Assembly: GCA_934636655.1 (NCBI GenBank) | Contig: CAKUAS010000019.1 | Coordinates: 1-39,577 of the forward strand | Direction: 5' to 3' | Origin: an uncultured Oscillospiraceae bacterium | GTDB lineage: Bacteria > Bacillota > Clostridia > Oscillospirales > Oscillospiraceae | Length of the DNA: 39,577 nucleotides | Shown: positions 25,003-32,105 of the stretch, in pieces | Layout of the letters: the number at the start of each line of letters is the position of its first letter | Position numbering within the stretch: the stretch's first letter is position 1 | The notes under the pieces: model-generated | The model's database searches: none | Told to the model about the DNA's origin: nothing | What the model saw: only the letters and a program-made list of their open reading frames with translations | Translations under genes and position numbers: made by a program

Positions 25003-25713
25003 TTACTTGCCCTCCATCATATTCTCGAAGTAGCGGCGCATGATCTCCATGACGCGGATCATGTCCTCTGACAGGTCGATCTCGCCGTTACCTTTGCCTT
25101 TTAGTGCGCCCGCGTCTATGTAGCGCTGCGCCATTTCGCGGTAGCCGGCAGGCACGTCCTCTATCGTTTTCCATCTTTCCATTTCTTCATCCTCCAAACG
25201 TTTGTTTACCTCGGCAGCTATCTGCCCGTGCCGCTCGTACAGCCACTGCCCGGGGCAGGCTTTATTTTCATAGTCGCGGTGAACGGTCATATTGCAACCG
25301 TTTCTGTGGTTTACGCGGTCGGCCTTGCTGGTAGACCAGATAAGCTTCTTAATGCCGTTGCGCCTGCATATATCCGTCACAAGGTCGAGCAGCGTCTTGT
25401 AGGCCGCGTCGTTTACCCTGTACGGGTGCTTGTTTTCGCAGGCCACCTCGATAGTCACCGCTCGCGCATCATTCGCACGGTTGGAGGTGCACCAGCTGCG
25501 GTCCTTCTCCTCAACGACAAGGCCAATTGAGCCATCATAGCCTACAACGTAGTTGCAAGAGTCCTTTTGCTGAAACACTTCGCAACCTCGTTTTGCGGTT
25601 ACCTGACCGACAAAGCAGTGTATCGTTATGGTATCGATCTTGTGCCCGTTACGGCTGCCCCTGTGGGGCGATATAAGCTTGTATGTGACAAGCGGGGAAT
25701 TCGTGAATCCCAT
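25003..25713 (-). CDS. N-acetylmuramoyl-L-alanine amidase endolysin (Amidase_2)
   Basis: The 236-aa lytic enzyme cuts peptidoglycan between muramic acid and L-alanine at the end of infection. The T7-lysozyme-type zinc ligands are H32 (TIHC), H145 (TVHRDY) and C153 (ACPG). NYVVGYDGSIG and AVTIEVACEN fill the core. Residues ~165-236 form the short C-terminal extension (WKTIEDVPAGYREMAQ, LSEDMIRVMEIM) seen on many Clostridia amidases, probably a wall-targeting domain. The frame extends to 25821, but the ATG at 25713 has GAGGAGG and gives the family start. Holin follows without a gap. There is no signal peptide, so export depends on the holin. Confidence 0.93.
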   Translation of the reverse strand: MGFTNSPLVTYKLISPHRGSRNGHKIDTITIHCFVGQVTAKRGCEVFQQKDSCNYVVGYDGSIGLVVEEKDRSWCTSNRANDARAVTIEVACENKHPYRVNDAAYKTLLDLVTDICRRNGIKKLIWSTSKADRVNHRNGCNMTVHRDYENKACPGQWLYERHGQIAAEVNKRLEDEEMERWKTIEDVPAGYREMAQRYIDAGALKGKGNGEIDLSEDMIRVMEIMRRYFENMMEGK

Positions 25714-25717
25714 TGGT

Positions 25718-26044
25718 TTAATCCTCCTCGTAGATGATCTCAAGCCCATAAGCCTCGGCAACGGCGTGCTCAAGCTTGCATCCTCGAGCATTCTCCCATC
25801 CCTTGCAGAAATATGCCGCATGGCAATGACTCATGTTTTCGACTGATTTTGCGAAGAACATCAGCGGACGGTTTACAACGCCGCGCTCGGTGCTCTGTTC
25901 CTCGCTGTACCATTCATCAGTGAACAGCGTATTGACGATATCGAAGCCGCGTTCAGTAAGCGCCTTGATCGCGCGCTCTCTTACGCTCACGATTTCTTCG
26001 TCCGTTTTGCCGTGCATCGGCTGAGATAGCATTGCTTTTTTCAT
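25718..26044 (-). CDS. DUF4406-like (nucleoside 2-deoxyribosyltransferase fold) phage protein
   Basis: This 108-aa protein starts MKKAMLSQPMHGKTDEEI, the typical opening of phage DUF4406 proteins, which adopt a small Rossmann-like nucleoside deoxyribosyltransferase fold. NRPLMFFAKSVENMSHCHAAYF and CKLEHAVAEAYG match the second half, where deoxyribosyltransferases carry catalytic and nucleoside-binding residues. An activity on nucleotides is plausible but unproved. The frame opens earlier (26104), but the ATG at 26044 has GGAGGG at correct distance. It lies within the late operon, 4 bp before the endolysin gene, away from replication genes, so it looks like an inserted accessory gene. Confidence 0.7.
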   Translation of the reverse strand: MKKAMLSQPMHGKTDEEIVSVRERAIKALTERGFDIVNTLFTDEWYSEEQSTERGVVNRPLMFFAKSVENMSHCHAAYFCKGWENARGCKLEHAVAEAYGLEIIYEED

Positions 26045-26048
26045 TGTT

Positions 26049-26237
26049 TTAGCCCTCCAATTTGTCCAGTGCAGCTCTTGACGTGCTGTCGCTGCTTGAT
26101 GCAAAATTCGCTATTGCGGCAGCCTGCTTGGGGCAGTCGCGTCCGAGCAGAACGCAGTAGCCGCAAGGCAGCTTGTACGAGCAGCCGTTGTGAAGCTTGG
26201 TATCCATAGTGTTGTCAATAGTGTTAAACATCGTCAT
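26049..26237 (-). CDS. Small Cys-rich phage protein
   Basis: A 62-aa protein with four cysteines (SYKLPCGYCVLLGRDCP plus an upstream Cys). It may bind a metal. It is unassigned. It overlaps the 18-aa peptide gene upstream by ATGA and lies 4 bp before the DUF4406-like gene. A second ATG at 26231 sits at a better distance from GGAGG. Confidence 0.6.
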   Translation of the reverse strand: MTMFNTIDNTMDTKLHNGCSYKLPCGYCVLLGRDCPKQAAAIANFASSSDSTSRAALDKLEG

Positions 26238-26290
26238 TCATCCTCCAAAAGTCCGCTCAGGGTCTTTTCGTCGTCATCCGTAATGTTCAT
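26234..26290 (-). CDS. 18-aa acidic peptide coupled on both sides
   Basis: ATG at 26290 to TGA at 26234 encodes MNITDDDEKTLSGLLEDE. The start overlaps the previous stop and the stop overlaps the next start, each as ATGA. Its last codons contain the GGAGG ribosome site of the next gene. It could be a coupling device or a real micro-peptide. Confidence 0.45.
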   Translation of the reverse strand: MNITDDDEKTLSGLLEDE

Positions 26291-26496
26291 AACTCTACTT
26301 CCTCTATCAGTGCGCGGGTTTCGAGTATGTACAGATATTTGCCCATCGTTGCCGCCTGCTCTCGCAGGAGCTCTATAGGGCAGGTTGGGGTAAAATCAAG
26401 CTTGCCCGCGTCGTACTTTACAAGCATTCTGTGCAGCTTGTCGTATTTGTCCTTAAGTTCGATATACTCGTTTCTCATGCGCTCTTTGTAATCCAT
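26287..26496 (-). CDS. Small helical phage protein, crAss001_48-related type
   Basis: A 69-aa, two-helix charged protein (MDYKERMRNEYIELKDKY, then LLREQAATMGKYLYILETR). The pattern, with Y-x-x-L-KLHRML and PIELLREQ, fits the small family named after crAss001 gp48, widespread in gut phages and of unknown function. Two starts are possible. ATG 26496 has a perfect GGAGG-7-ATG, and ATG 26535 overlaps the preceding stop with GGGAGG. I list the first because it gives the family N-terminus. Confidence 0.6.
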   Translation of the reverse strand: MDYKERMRNEYIELKDKYDKLHRMLVKYDAGKLDFTPTCPIELLREQAATMGKYLYILETRALIEEVEL

Positions 26497-26531
26497 TTTT
26501 ATATCCTCCATTTTCTGTTTCGGGGTTATGT

Positions 26532-26978
26532 TCATGTTGCATCCTCCCATGCGCTCGGCAGCGCTGCTGCATCGTATACTACGTTATCCTGTAAGCACCT
26601 ATGTACCTTGCCGGAAGCGTCCTTGTAGCATTCGCCGGTCATGTACATGCCGCTCGTTCCGAGAGGGGCTACCCATGCTTTAGCCTTGGCCGGGTCGGTC
26701 GTGTGACACAGCCCCCACAGAGCGCGAAGCGTTGACGGCCTGCCCTGATAATTCGCGGCGTTGTACGGCTGTATCAGCGTCCATATCTGCCCCTCGTCCG
26801 CTACAGGCGTACCGGCAGGACATGCGCTGTAATCCTTCTGCGCGTCGAAATCGGGCACTTTGCTTTCCTCCGCGATTATCGCCGTGCCGTCCATCGTGCT
26901 TGCGCGTCCGCGCAGATTGAGCGCATCGTCCGCGCCCTTTTCCTTCATCTTGGTCATGGCCTCTGTCTTTGTCATCAT
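26532..26978 (-). CDS. Phage carbohydrate-binding (CBM5/12-like) protein
   Basis: A 148-aa protein. The last ~45 residues (YMTGECYKDASGKVHRCLQDNVVYD...PSAWED) fit the short chitin/cellulose-type CBM5/12 fold, in which aromatic residues bind sugar. A middle part (WTLIQPYNAANYQG, LWGLCHT) is common in phage virion proteins next to that domain. It probably decorates the virion and binds surface polysaccharide. It overlaps the gene before and the gene after by 4 bp each. No catalytic motif is visible. Confidence 0.7.
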   Translation of the reverse strand: MMTKTEAMTKMKEKGADDALNLRGRASTMDGTAIIAEESKVPDFDAQKDYSACPAGTPVADEGQIWTLIQPYNAANYQGRPSTLRALWGLCHTTDPAKAKAWVAPLGTSGMYMTGECYKDASGKVHRCLQDNVVYDAAALPSAWEDAT

Positions 26979-27325
26979 ATGCTGTTGACTCCTTCCTTGT
27001 AGGCGTTCTCAAGGTCGCCGGTGCTTACGGCGTTTTTTAGCTCGCTGTCCTTGTCCGCTACGACCTGTGCGCCGTTTACCGTTTCGATCTCGCACTTCGG
27101 CTCAGTGCCGTGCAGACCGTTGTCGGTAAGCCGGAATACGGTGTCGGCTATCTGCGTTACCGTTTCGCCGGTCTCCGCGTCGGTGTATTCCCTTGCCACC
27201 TTTGCGCATATGCCCTCAGCCTCCGCTTCATTGCACAGCACATAGCAGCCGTTTGTGTGCAGCCGGATATATACATAGCTATCGGAATATCCGGCGATTT
27301 CGTTGTTTACTTTTATTGCGTACAT
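26975..27325 (-). CDS. Small tail-associated protein, function unknown
   Basis: A 116-aa, beta-rich acidic protein (MYAIKVNNEIAGYSDSYVYIRL at the start). It is of a type that recurs in Clostridia prophages between receptor-binding and carbohydrate-binding genes. No enzymatic motif. AGGAGG lies 9 bp before the ATG. It overlaps the next gene by 4 bp. Confidence 0.55.
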   Translation of the reverse strand: MYAIKVNNEIAGYSDSYVYIRLHTNGCYVLCNEAEAEGICAKVAREYTDAETGETVTQIADTVFRLTDNGLHGTEPKCEIETVNGAQVVADKDSELKNAVSTGDLENAYKEGVNSI

Positions 27326-27342
27326 TGATTACACCTCCTGGA

Positions 27343-28692
27343 TTAAAAACAGAATGCGTAGGCAACGCCGTTAGCGTTGTTGGCAGAGTTAATGCCGGCC
27401 TTGCCGTCCCTGTCGACTGCGCAACAGTTAAAAAGTGCGTTGCCTTTCGCAAGCGAACTCAGCTGCCAATCAGAAACGCCGCCGTCTGCCCTCTTAATCC
27501 TGCTGTTTCCGGCGGCGTAGTAGGCGTACTGTGTGCCCTCGTCGTATTCCGCCAACACTTTAACGCCGAACACCTCTTTTTCCGTAAGGTTGAAAAGCTT
27601 CGGGGAAACGCTTCCGTTGTTTATCGTCTTGCTGACGGGTTTCACTGCACTCTGTATACTCTGCGGTAGCTTTGTAATGAGGTTGTCCCATGTTGCCTGC
27701 CATTTATATTTTGTGTTAAGGCAGTCGTGCAGCTGTAAGGTCAGCGGCGCTGTTCCGCCTGCGGCGTAGGTGTCATGGCTTTTGCCGATGATATCGACCT
27801 GATAGTCTGCGCCGTCTATCGTCATAGTCTTGCTGTCACCCGCGACCCAAGTGTCGGGTACGCTGCCGCTTTGACAGGCAGCGATTATCTGCTCCCACGT
27901 GTTGGAGGCGAATGTGGAGTTGAGGAAATTCGCCATCACCGCGCAGGTCTTGCTTGCAGGCGCGGTGTGGTTTGTGCCCTCCGCTACGCTCACGGTTATT
28001 GTCGCGCTGCCGCTTGCCTTGCCCGTAACGGTGACAGTGTTGCCGCTCACGCTTGCCGTTGCTATGCCCGGGGCGCTGCTCACTGCGCTTATCACGCCGT
28101 CGCCCGTTCTCGTAACGGTGATGCTTGCGCTCGTTGTGCTGCTGTCCAGCGTCAGTGTCGTCGGGCTTATCGATAAACTGCCCGCCGCCTTCCCGATACT
28201 CCAGCTCACGCTCTTCGCCGTCGTCGTGCCGTCCGCCCAGCGGTAATTTGCCTTCGGCGTAAATGTTGCCGTGTAGCTTCCGGCGTTCGTGCCGGAGGTC
28301 GTGCCGCCGATTGTCAGCTGCGTCGCGCTGTAGCCGCTCCATGTGGGGGACTGGCTACTCCCGTTATACGTCAGTGCTCCGCTCTGACTCGGAACGGCCG
28401 GAATGGTCTTTTTATTGATTGTAACGGCGGTTGTGCTTGTTTTGGTAACTCCGTGCTCGGTGTAGCTTATCGTGACGCTTTGGCTCCCCACGCTTGTGAA
28501 CGTTGTCGGGCTTATGCTGTAATTGCTTACAGCCGCCGATGCTCCGTCGCTGTATGTCGCCGTGACGACCATCCCGGCGCTCTGGAAGCTGTCGCCGTAT
28601 TCATACGTCGTTTTCGTCGGAGGCGTGGTCACCGCTATGGACACGAGCCTTACGCCTCCGCCGCCTCCGACCATGTTGAACACTAAGCTCAT
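27343..28692 (-). CDS. Ig-like repeat protein with DUF6273/C-lectin-like C-terminus, receptor-binding candidate
   Basis: A 449-aa structural protein. A Gly-rich start (VGGGGGV) precedes three or four bacterial Ig-like domains. The first is a group-3/4 type (SIAVTTPPTKTTYEYGDSF); the next are PAVPSQSGALTYNG... and SLSISPTTLTLDSST.... The C-terminal ~170 residues (WEQIIAACQSGSVPDTW, SRIKRADGGVSDWQL, ending GVAYAFCF) resemble DUF6273, a formylglycine-enzyme/C-lectin-like fold. This suits reversible receptor or mucin binding. The frame opens at 28962, but the true start is ATG 28692, overlapping the previous stop (ATGA) with GGAGG upstream. Confidence 0.72.
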   Translation of the reverse strand: MSLVFNMVGGGGGVRLVSIAVTTPPTKTTYEYGDSFQSAGMVVTATYSDGASAAVSNYSISPTTFTSVGSQSVTISYTEHGVTKTSTTAVTINKKTIPAVPSQSGALTYNGSSQSPTWSGYSATQLTIGGTTSGTNAGSYTATFTPKANYRWADGTTTAKSVSWSIGKAAGSLSISPTTLTLDSSTTSASITVTRTGDGVISAVSSAPGIATASVSGNTVTVTGKASGSATITVSVAEGTNHTAPASKTCAVMANFLNSTFASNTWEQIIAACQSGSVPDTWVAGDSKTMTIDGADYQVDIIGKSHDTYAAGGTAPLTLQLHDCLNTKYKWQATWDNLITKLPQSIQSAVKPVSKTINNGSVSPKLFNLTEKEVFGVKVLAEYDEGTQYAYYAAGNSRIKRADGGVSDWQLSSLAKGNALFNCCAVDRDGKAGINSANNANGVAYAFCF

Positions 28693-30392
28693 GCCGTTGC
28701 CTCCGTTCTCAGAATGTTTATTGTAAGATTTTTCGTGGGTGTTACGTCGCAGTGAAAGCTCATCTTGCCCGCCGCTGTCACGTTGTCGGCGTAGATCATC
28801 GCCTCGGCATAGTCCTTGAAGCTGTCCCCTGCCGGGCACACCGTATAGGCGTAGCCGCTTGCGATAAACTTGCTGTTGCTGACTGTCTGTGCGCCTGCGC
28901 TCCACCCTGCCGCCGTCAGCGTCACGGTAAAGGAGTCCGCCTTTCCGCTCTTGCCGTTCCACGACATTCTCTCGGCGGCGGTGATGTGTATGGCGGTGTT
29001 CTGCGCGTGGGTGTTCAAGTTGTCCTGCACGGTCTGTGCCGCGCCCTGCACGTCCGCGCCGACCATTGCGGCGGTGTAGTCGCCCGTCTGAGGCGCAACA
29101 GCGCCGGAGCGTCCGTTGAAGCTTGAAACACCGCCTCCGGCCGCGTTTTGCGCCTGCTCTGACCAGTACCTGGCGTTGTTCGTGTCCTCACCGGTACGCG
29201 TCCCCGTGCCGCCGACCGCCCAGCTCTCGGACAGCTTACTGCTTGCCTGTGCGCTCTGTGCGCTCGCTCCGGCGCTCTGTGCGCTCCCTGCTGCCGCGCT
29301 CTTGGCGCTCTCTGCCGCAGTCTTGGCACTCTGTGCGGAAGTATTCGCGGCCTCGGCATCTGTTTTCGCGGTCTGCGCCGAGGTGTTTGCAGTCTCGGCC
29401 TTGCTCTGCGCTGTCTGTGCCGCTGCTTTTGCCGACTCTGCGTCGGATTTCGCCGACTGCGCGGAAGCATTCGCGCTCTCGGCGTCTGCCTTTGCGCTCT
29501 GTGCAGTCTGAGCCGCGGCCTGAGCCGTCGATGCTTTTTCTGTGGCCGTCTGAGCGCTCTGTGCGCTTGAAGTCTCGCTGGCCGATGCTGCCGCCGCCGA
29601 TTCCGACGCGAGCGCTGCATCGGTGCTCGCGCTCTGTGCCGAGGCGCTTGCCGTTTGCGCCGAGCCGGACGCGCTCTGTGCCGAGGCGCTTGCCGTTTGC
29701 GCCGAGCCGGACGCGCTCTGTGCGCTTGTGCCTGCGCTCTGCGCGGCGCTTTCCGCCGCGCTCTTGGCGCTCTCGGCCTTTTCCCTTGCGCTCTGCGCAG
29801 TCTGTAAGGTCTGGCTGACTATCTCGCCCCTGAGCTCCTCTGTGTCCATGAGGCTTTCCCACTGCTCGGCGCTTTTGTACTTCCACTGAAGCTCGTCGGC
29901 CGTTCCGTCGTAGCGGAGCATTACCTCCTCGCCGTAAAGCGACTCGAGCCACTCGCTCTCCGTGCCCTCAAAGCCGTGCTTGACAGCTAAGCCGTACGCG
30001 CTTATGTAGTAGCCCCGCCAGCCGTCCTCGCCGTCGTTTTCTCCGTGCGTGTCCGCCGGGTGGTACCACAGCGCAAACCAGCGCATATATTCGCTGAAGA
30101 ACGCGTTGAACATCTGCATGGTGTTCTGATACTTGTTGTACTCCCCGTTGGCAAAGTCGATCATCGCCGTCAGGTACGCCCAATAGATCTTCACATGCGG
30201 ATGCTTTACGAGAAGCTCCTTGTCCTTGTCGGTATCGTAGCTGTAGCTTATGAGCTCTGTGTCGGCCACAAGCAGCACCTCGGTCTGCACAAGCCCCTCG
30301 CACTCGTTCACCCACTGCGTTTTGGCGGCGTCGGAAAAGGCGTTCGGCTTTATTTCATCGACGTATTCGATTACGCTTTTAAGTGTCGCCAT
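28689..30392 (-). CDS. Head-tail connector fused to an Ala/Ser-repeat tail fibre
   Basis: The 567-aa product has two unrelated halves. Residues ~1-125 are all-helical and resemble stand-alone head-tail adaptors of Clostridia prophages (KSVIEYVDEIKPNAF, IDFANGEYNKYQNTMQMFNAFF). A linker with SAYGLAVKHGFEGTESEW (~140-165) is typical of fibre starts. Residues ~195-390 are a low-complexity Ala/Ser/Gln coiled coil (SAQSAKTDAESAKAAAQTA type). The final ~175 residues hold SSFNGRSGAVAPQTGDYT and a beta-rich tip. No separate connector gene exists in the window, so this may fill both roles. The ATG at 30392 has AAAGGAG and follows a strong terminator. Confidence 0.75.
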   Translation of the reverse strand: MATLKSVIEYVDEIKPNAFSDAAKTQWVNECEGLVQTEVLLVADTELISYSYDTDKDKELLVKHPHVKIYWAYLTAMIDFANGEYNKYQNTMQMFNAFFSEYMRWFALWYHPADTHGENDGEDGWRGYYISAYGLAVKHGFEGTESEWLESLYGEEVMLRYDGTADELQWKYKSAEQWESLMDTEELRGEIVSQTLQTAQSAREKAESAKSAAESAAQSAGTSAQSASGSAQTASASAQSASGSAQTASASAQSASTDAALASESAAAASASETSSAQSAQTATEKASTAQAAAQTAQSAKADAESANASAQSAKSDAESAKAAAQTAQSKAETANTSAQTAKTDAEAANTSAQSAKTAAESAKSAAAGSAQSAGASAQSAQASSKLSESWAVGGTGTRTGEDTNNARYWSEQAQNAAGGGVSSFNGRSGAVAPQTGDYTAAMVGADVQGAAQTVQDNLNTHAQNTAIHITAAERMSWNGKSGKADSFTVTLTAAGWSAGAQTVSNSKFIASGYAYTVCPAGDSFKDYAEAMIYADNVTAAGKMSFHCDVTPTKNLTINILRTEATA

Positions 30393-30407
30393 TGCTCGCT
30401 CCTTTTG

Positions 30408-30443
30408 AAAAAAAGCCGGGCCGCGGCCTGTGCCGCCGCCCGG
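30408..30443 (-). terminator. Strong intrinsic terminator inside the late operon
   Basis: On the minus strand a 12-bp, almost all-GC stem (30443-30432 with 30427-30416, one mismatch, 4-nt loop) runs into seven T (30414-30408). It separates the capsid genes from the fibre, lysis and tail genes. Confidence 0.88.
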
Positions 30444-30448
30444 TGATG

Positions 30449-30661
30449 TTATTTGCCGCTCGTAAGCTGCTTTACGAGCTTGTTCAGATCGGCCTTGAGC
30501 TCGTTTGCCAGCGCGACCACTGCGTCAAACTCGGTCTTCGTCGGAGCTGTCCCGGCCGCGGCGGTAGCGTCGGCCGAGGTTATCTTGAAGTCAGCCTCCT
30601 TGATGCCCGAGTTTTTGAAAACGCCCGTTACCTCGAGGTTTGTAAATCTCGTGAAGTCCAT
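30449..30661 (-). CDS. Small head-fibre-like protein
   Basis: A 70-aa protein directly after the major capsid gene. The N-terminal part (FTRFTNLEVTGVFKNSG) is probably beta. The end, ADATAAAGTAPTKTEFDAVV followed by a Leu/Lys helix, is the typical pattern in small head-fibre or capsid-accessory proteins of Clostridia phages. AAGGAGG lies upstream of the ATG at 30661. A longer frame to 30922 exists but runs into the capsid gene in another frame. Terminates just before the strong terminator. Confidence 0.65.
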   Translation of the reverse strand: MDFTRFTNLEVTGVFKNSGIKEADFKITSADATAAAGTAPTKTEFDAVVALANELKADLNKLVKQLTSGK

Positions 30662-30672
30662 GTTGAACCTCC

Positions 30673-31674
30673 TTAGCCTATGAGAGTAGTGCCGCCGGTC
30701 ACACCGCCGATAGCGAAGCCGCGCCAGTCGTTGAAGCCCGCGATAAAGCGCGCGTAGCCCTTCCAGTTGTTCGCGTCGTTGCCCGCTATCTCGCTTCTTA
30801 CCTCGAGCTTCACGCGGTCGAGCCAAACGGCCGAGCCGTATTCCTTGTTGTAGTTCTTGTCGTACATGATAAACGGCTTGGTGCCGGCAGTAACGAACTG
30901 GTTGAGGTACGGCCATACGCACACGTCCCAGCGGCCGAAGTTGTAGTTAAAGCCGTTGTTTGCCGTCGCGGGATCCTTGTCCGCGCCTATCGCCTCGAAC
31001 ACGGCCATCTTGGTCTCGTAGTCGTTGGGGATGAGAATGCCGGTAGGCGCAACGTCGAGCACCTCGCCGTTGTCGCCCTTGAAGTTCTGCATCTCGGTCT
31101 CCATTGCAGCGAGCGCCTTGTTCGAGAATGCATCGGCGAAGCAGTTTGACTGCTTTGCCTTGCCGAGCTTTGACGGGTGGTCTGTCGCAAACAGGCTCTT
31201 GCCGTCAGCACCCGCGGTCGAGAAGGTCTTGCCGCGGAAGCTGACCGTCGCCGCCCTCTGGATAGCGCCGCCGAAGAGTGCCGCGCCGAACATCTCTCTC
31301 GTGCGGTAGTAGCCGGTTATGAAGTTTGCAGGCTGCTTCTTGAGCTCCATGAGCTTCGCGTCGTCCACCATCTCGCGGGAAATAGCGAAGCTGTCCTTCC
31401 AGGTCATGTGCTCGAGGAACTTGGCGTAGCCCTCCTGCATCTCGTCCGTGGGATAGTTGCCGTTCTCGCCGACGGGCTGGAAGCCGTTCATAGCCGTGAG
31501 GGTGGTCAGCTTCTCACCCCAGTGGCTCGAGCTATCCATGTTGAAAAGCTCAGGCAGCAGGCTCTGCTGCTCGAATGCCTCGCCCCTCTTTTCCAGGAAC
31601 ATCTTGATCGGCTCCTGGCTTTTTCCGAATATGCTGTCCTGAAGGCCGCTGCCTTCGGTAAAAATAATGCCCAT
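30673..31674 (-). CDS. Major capsid protein (HK97 fold)
   Basis: A 333-aa capsid protein of the Mu-like/HK97-fold type. Recognisable are MFLEKRGEAFEQQSLLPELF at the start, an E-loop-like stretch (NYPTDEMQEGYAKFLEHMTW), SREMVDDAKL spine helix, FATDHPSKLG, PTGILIPNDYETK in the P-domain, and EVRSEIAGNDANNWKGYARF near the end. It sits between the decoration-like protein and the head-fibre-like protein, downstream of scaffold, the normal place. The ATG has AAAGGAG. It has no N-terminal delta domain, consistent with a separate scaffold gene. Confidence 0.88.
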   Translation of the reverse strand: MGIIFTEGSGLQDSIFGKSQEPIKMFLEKRGEAFEQQSLLPELFNMDSSSHWGEKLTTLTAMNGFQPVGENGNYPTDEMQEGYAKFLEHMTWKDSFAISREMVDDAKLMELKKQPANFITGYYRTREMFGAALFGGAIQRAATVSFRGKTFSTAGADGKSLFATDHPSKLGKAKQSNCFADAFSNKALAAMETEMQNFKGDNGEVLDVAPTGILIPNDYETKMAVFEAIGADKDPATANNGFNYNFGRWDVCVWPYLNQFVTAGTKPFIMYDKNYNKEYGSAVWLDRVKLEVRSEIAGNDANNWKGYARFIAGFNDWRGFAIGGVTGGTTLIG

Positions 31675-31695
31675 AGTTTATATCCTTCTCCTTTC

Positions 31696-32088
31696 TCAGA
31701 ATCTCACAAGGCACATGTCGCCTGCGGCCATGCCCTCCATGTAGACGATCTCGGCAACGCCGTTTGTTTTTGTCGCCGTGACCGTAAGGCCGTCGGTATT
31801 GATAGTCACCTTGTCGCCCAGCTTGAGCGCCGTGGCGGCGGCCGAGAATGCCGTCTCGAACATCATGTCCTTGTTCACGCGGATAACGGGGATGATATCT
31901 CCGGCCGCGCATGCGCTGTCCTTTTCGCACATGCTTATGTATGTCGGCGCGGTCGTGCCGCTCGCGGTGGTAAGGTTGCCGCCGGACTGGATAAGCGCCA
32001 TGCCTATCTTGGGTGTAATGGCCGCCGCCGGCAGATACTCTATGCCCGGCACGCGGTTGTCGTCCGTCATGTGGATTTTAAATGCCAT
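31696..32088 (-). CDS. Capsid decoration-like protein
   Basis: A 130-aa, beta-rich protein upstream of the major capsid gene. Features are MAFKIHMTDDNRVPGIEYLP at the start, a Gly/Thr/Ala-rich middle and KVTINTDGLTVTATKTNGVA. Location and composition suit head decoration or stabilising proteins. No catalytic motif. The ATG follows AAAGGAG. The assignment rests on context more than on similarity. Confidence 0.6.
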   Translation of the reverse strand: MAFKIHMTDDNRVPGIEYLPAAAITPKIGMALIQSGGNLTTASGTTAPTYISMCEKDSACAAGDIIPVIRVNKDMMFETAFSAAATALKLGDKVTINTDGLTVTATKTNGVAEIVYMEGMAAGDMCLVRF

Positions 32089-32105
32089 TGTTTCCTTGGC
32101 TCCTT

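Noticed and set aside
27343..28692. Diversity-generating retroelement
   Set aside because: The lectin-like C-terminus prompted a search, but I see no reverse transcriptase or template-repeat copy in the window.
29236..29952. Long frames and dense short repeats looking array-like
   Set aside because: The repeats encode the Ala/Ser coiled coil of the fibre. Units are imperfect, contiguous and have no spacers, so this is not a CRISPR array; alternative frames are shadows.
30673..30922. 157-codon frame 30449-30922 as one protein
   Set aside because: Its first part is a shadow of the capsid gene; only the last 70 codons, with their own ribosome site, are real.
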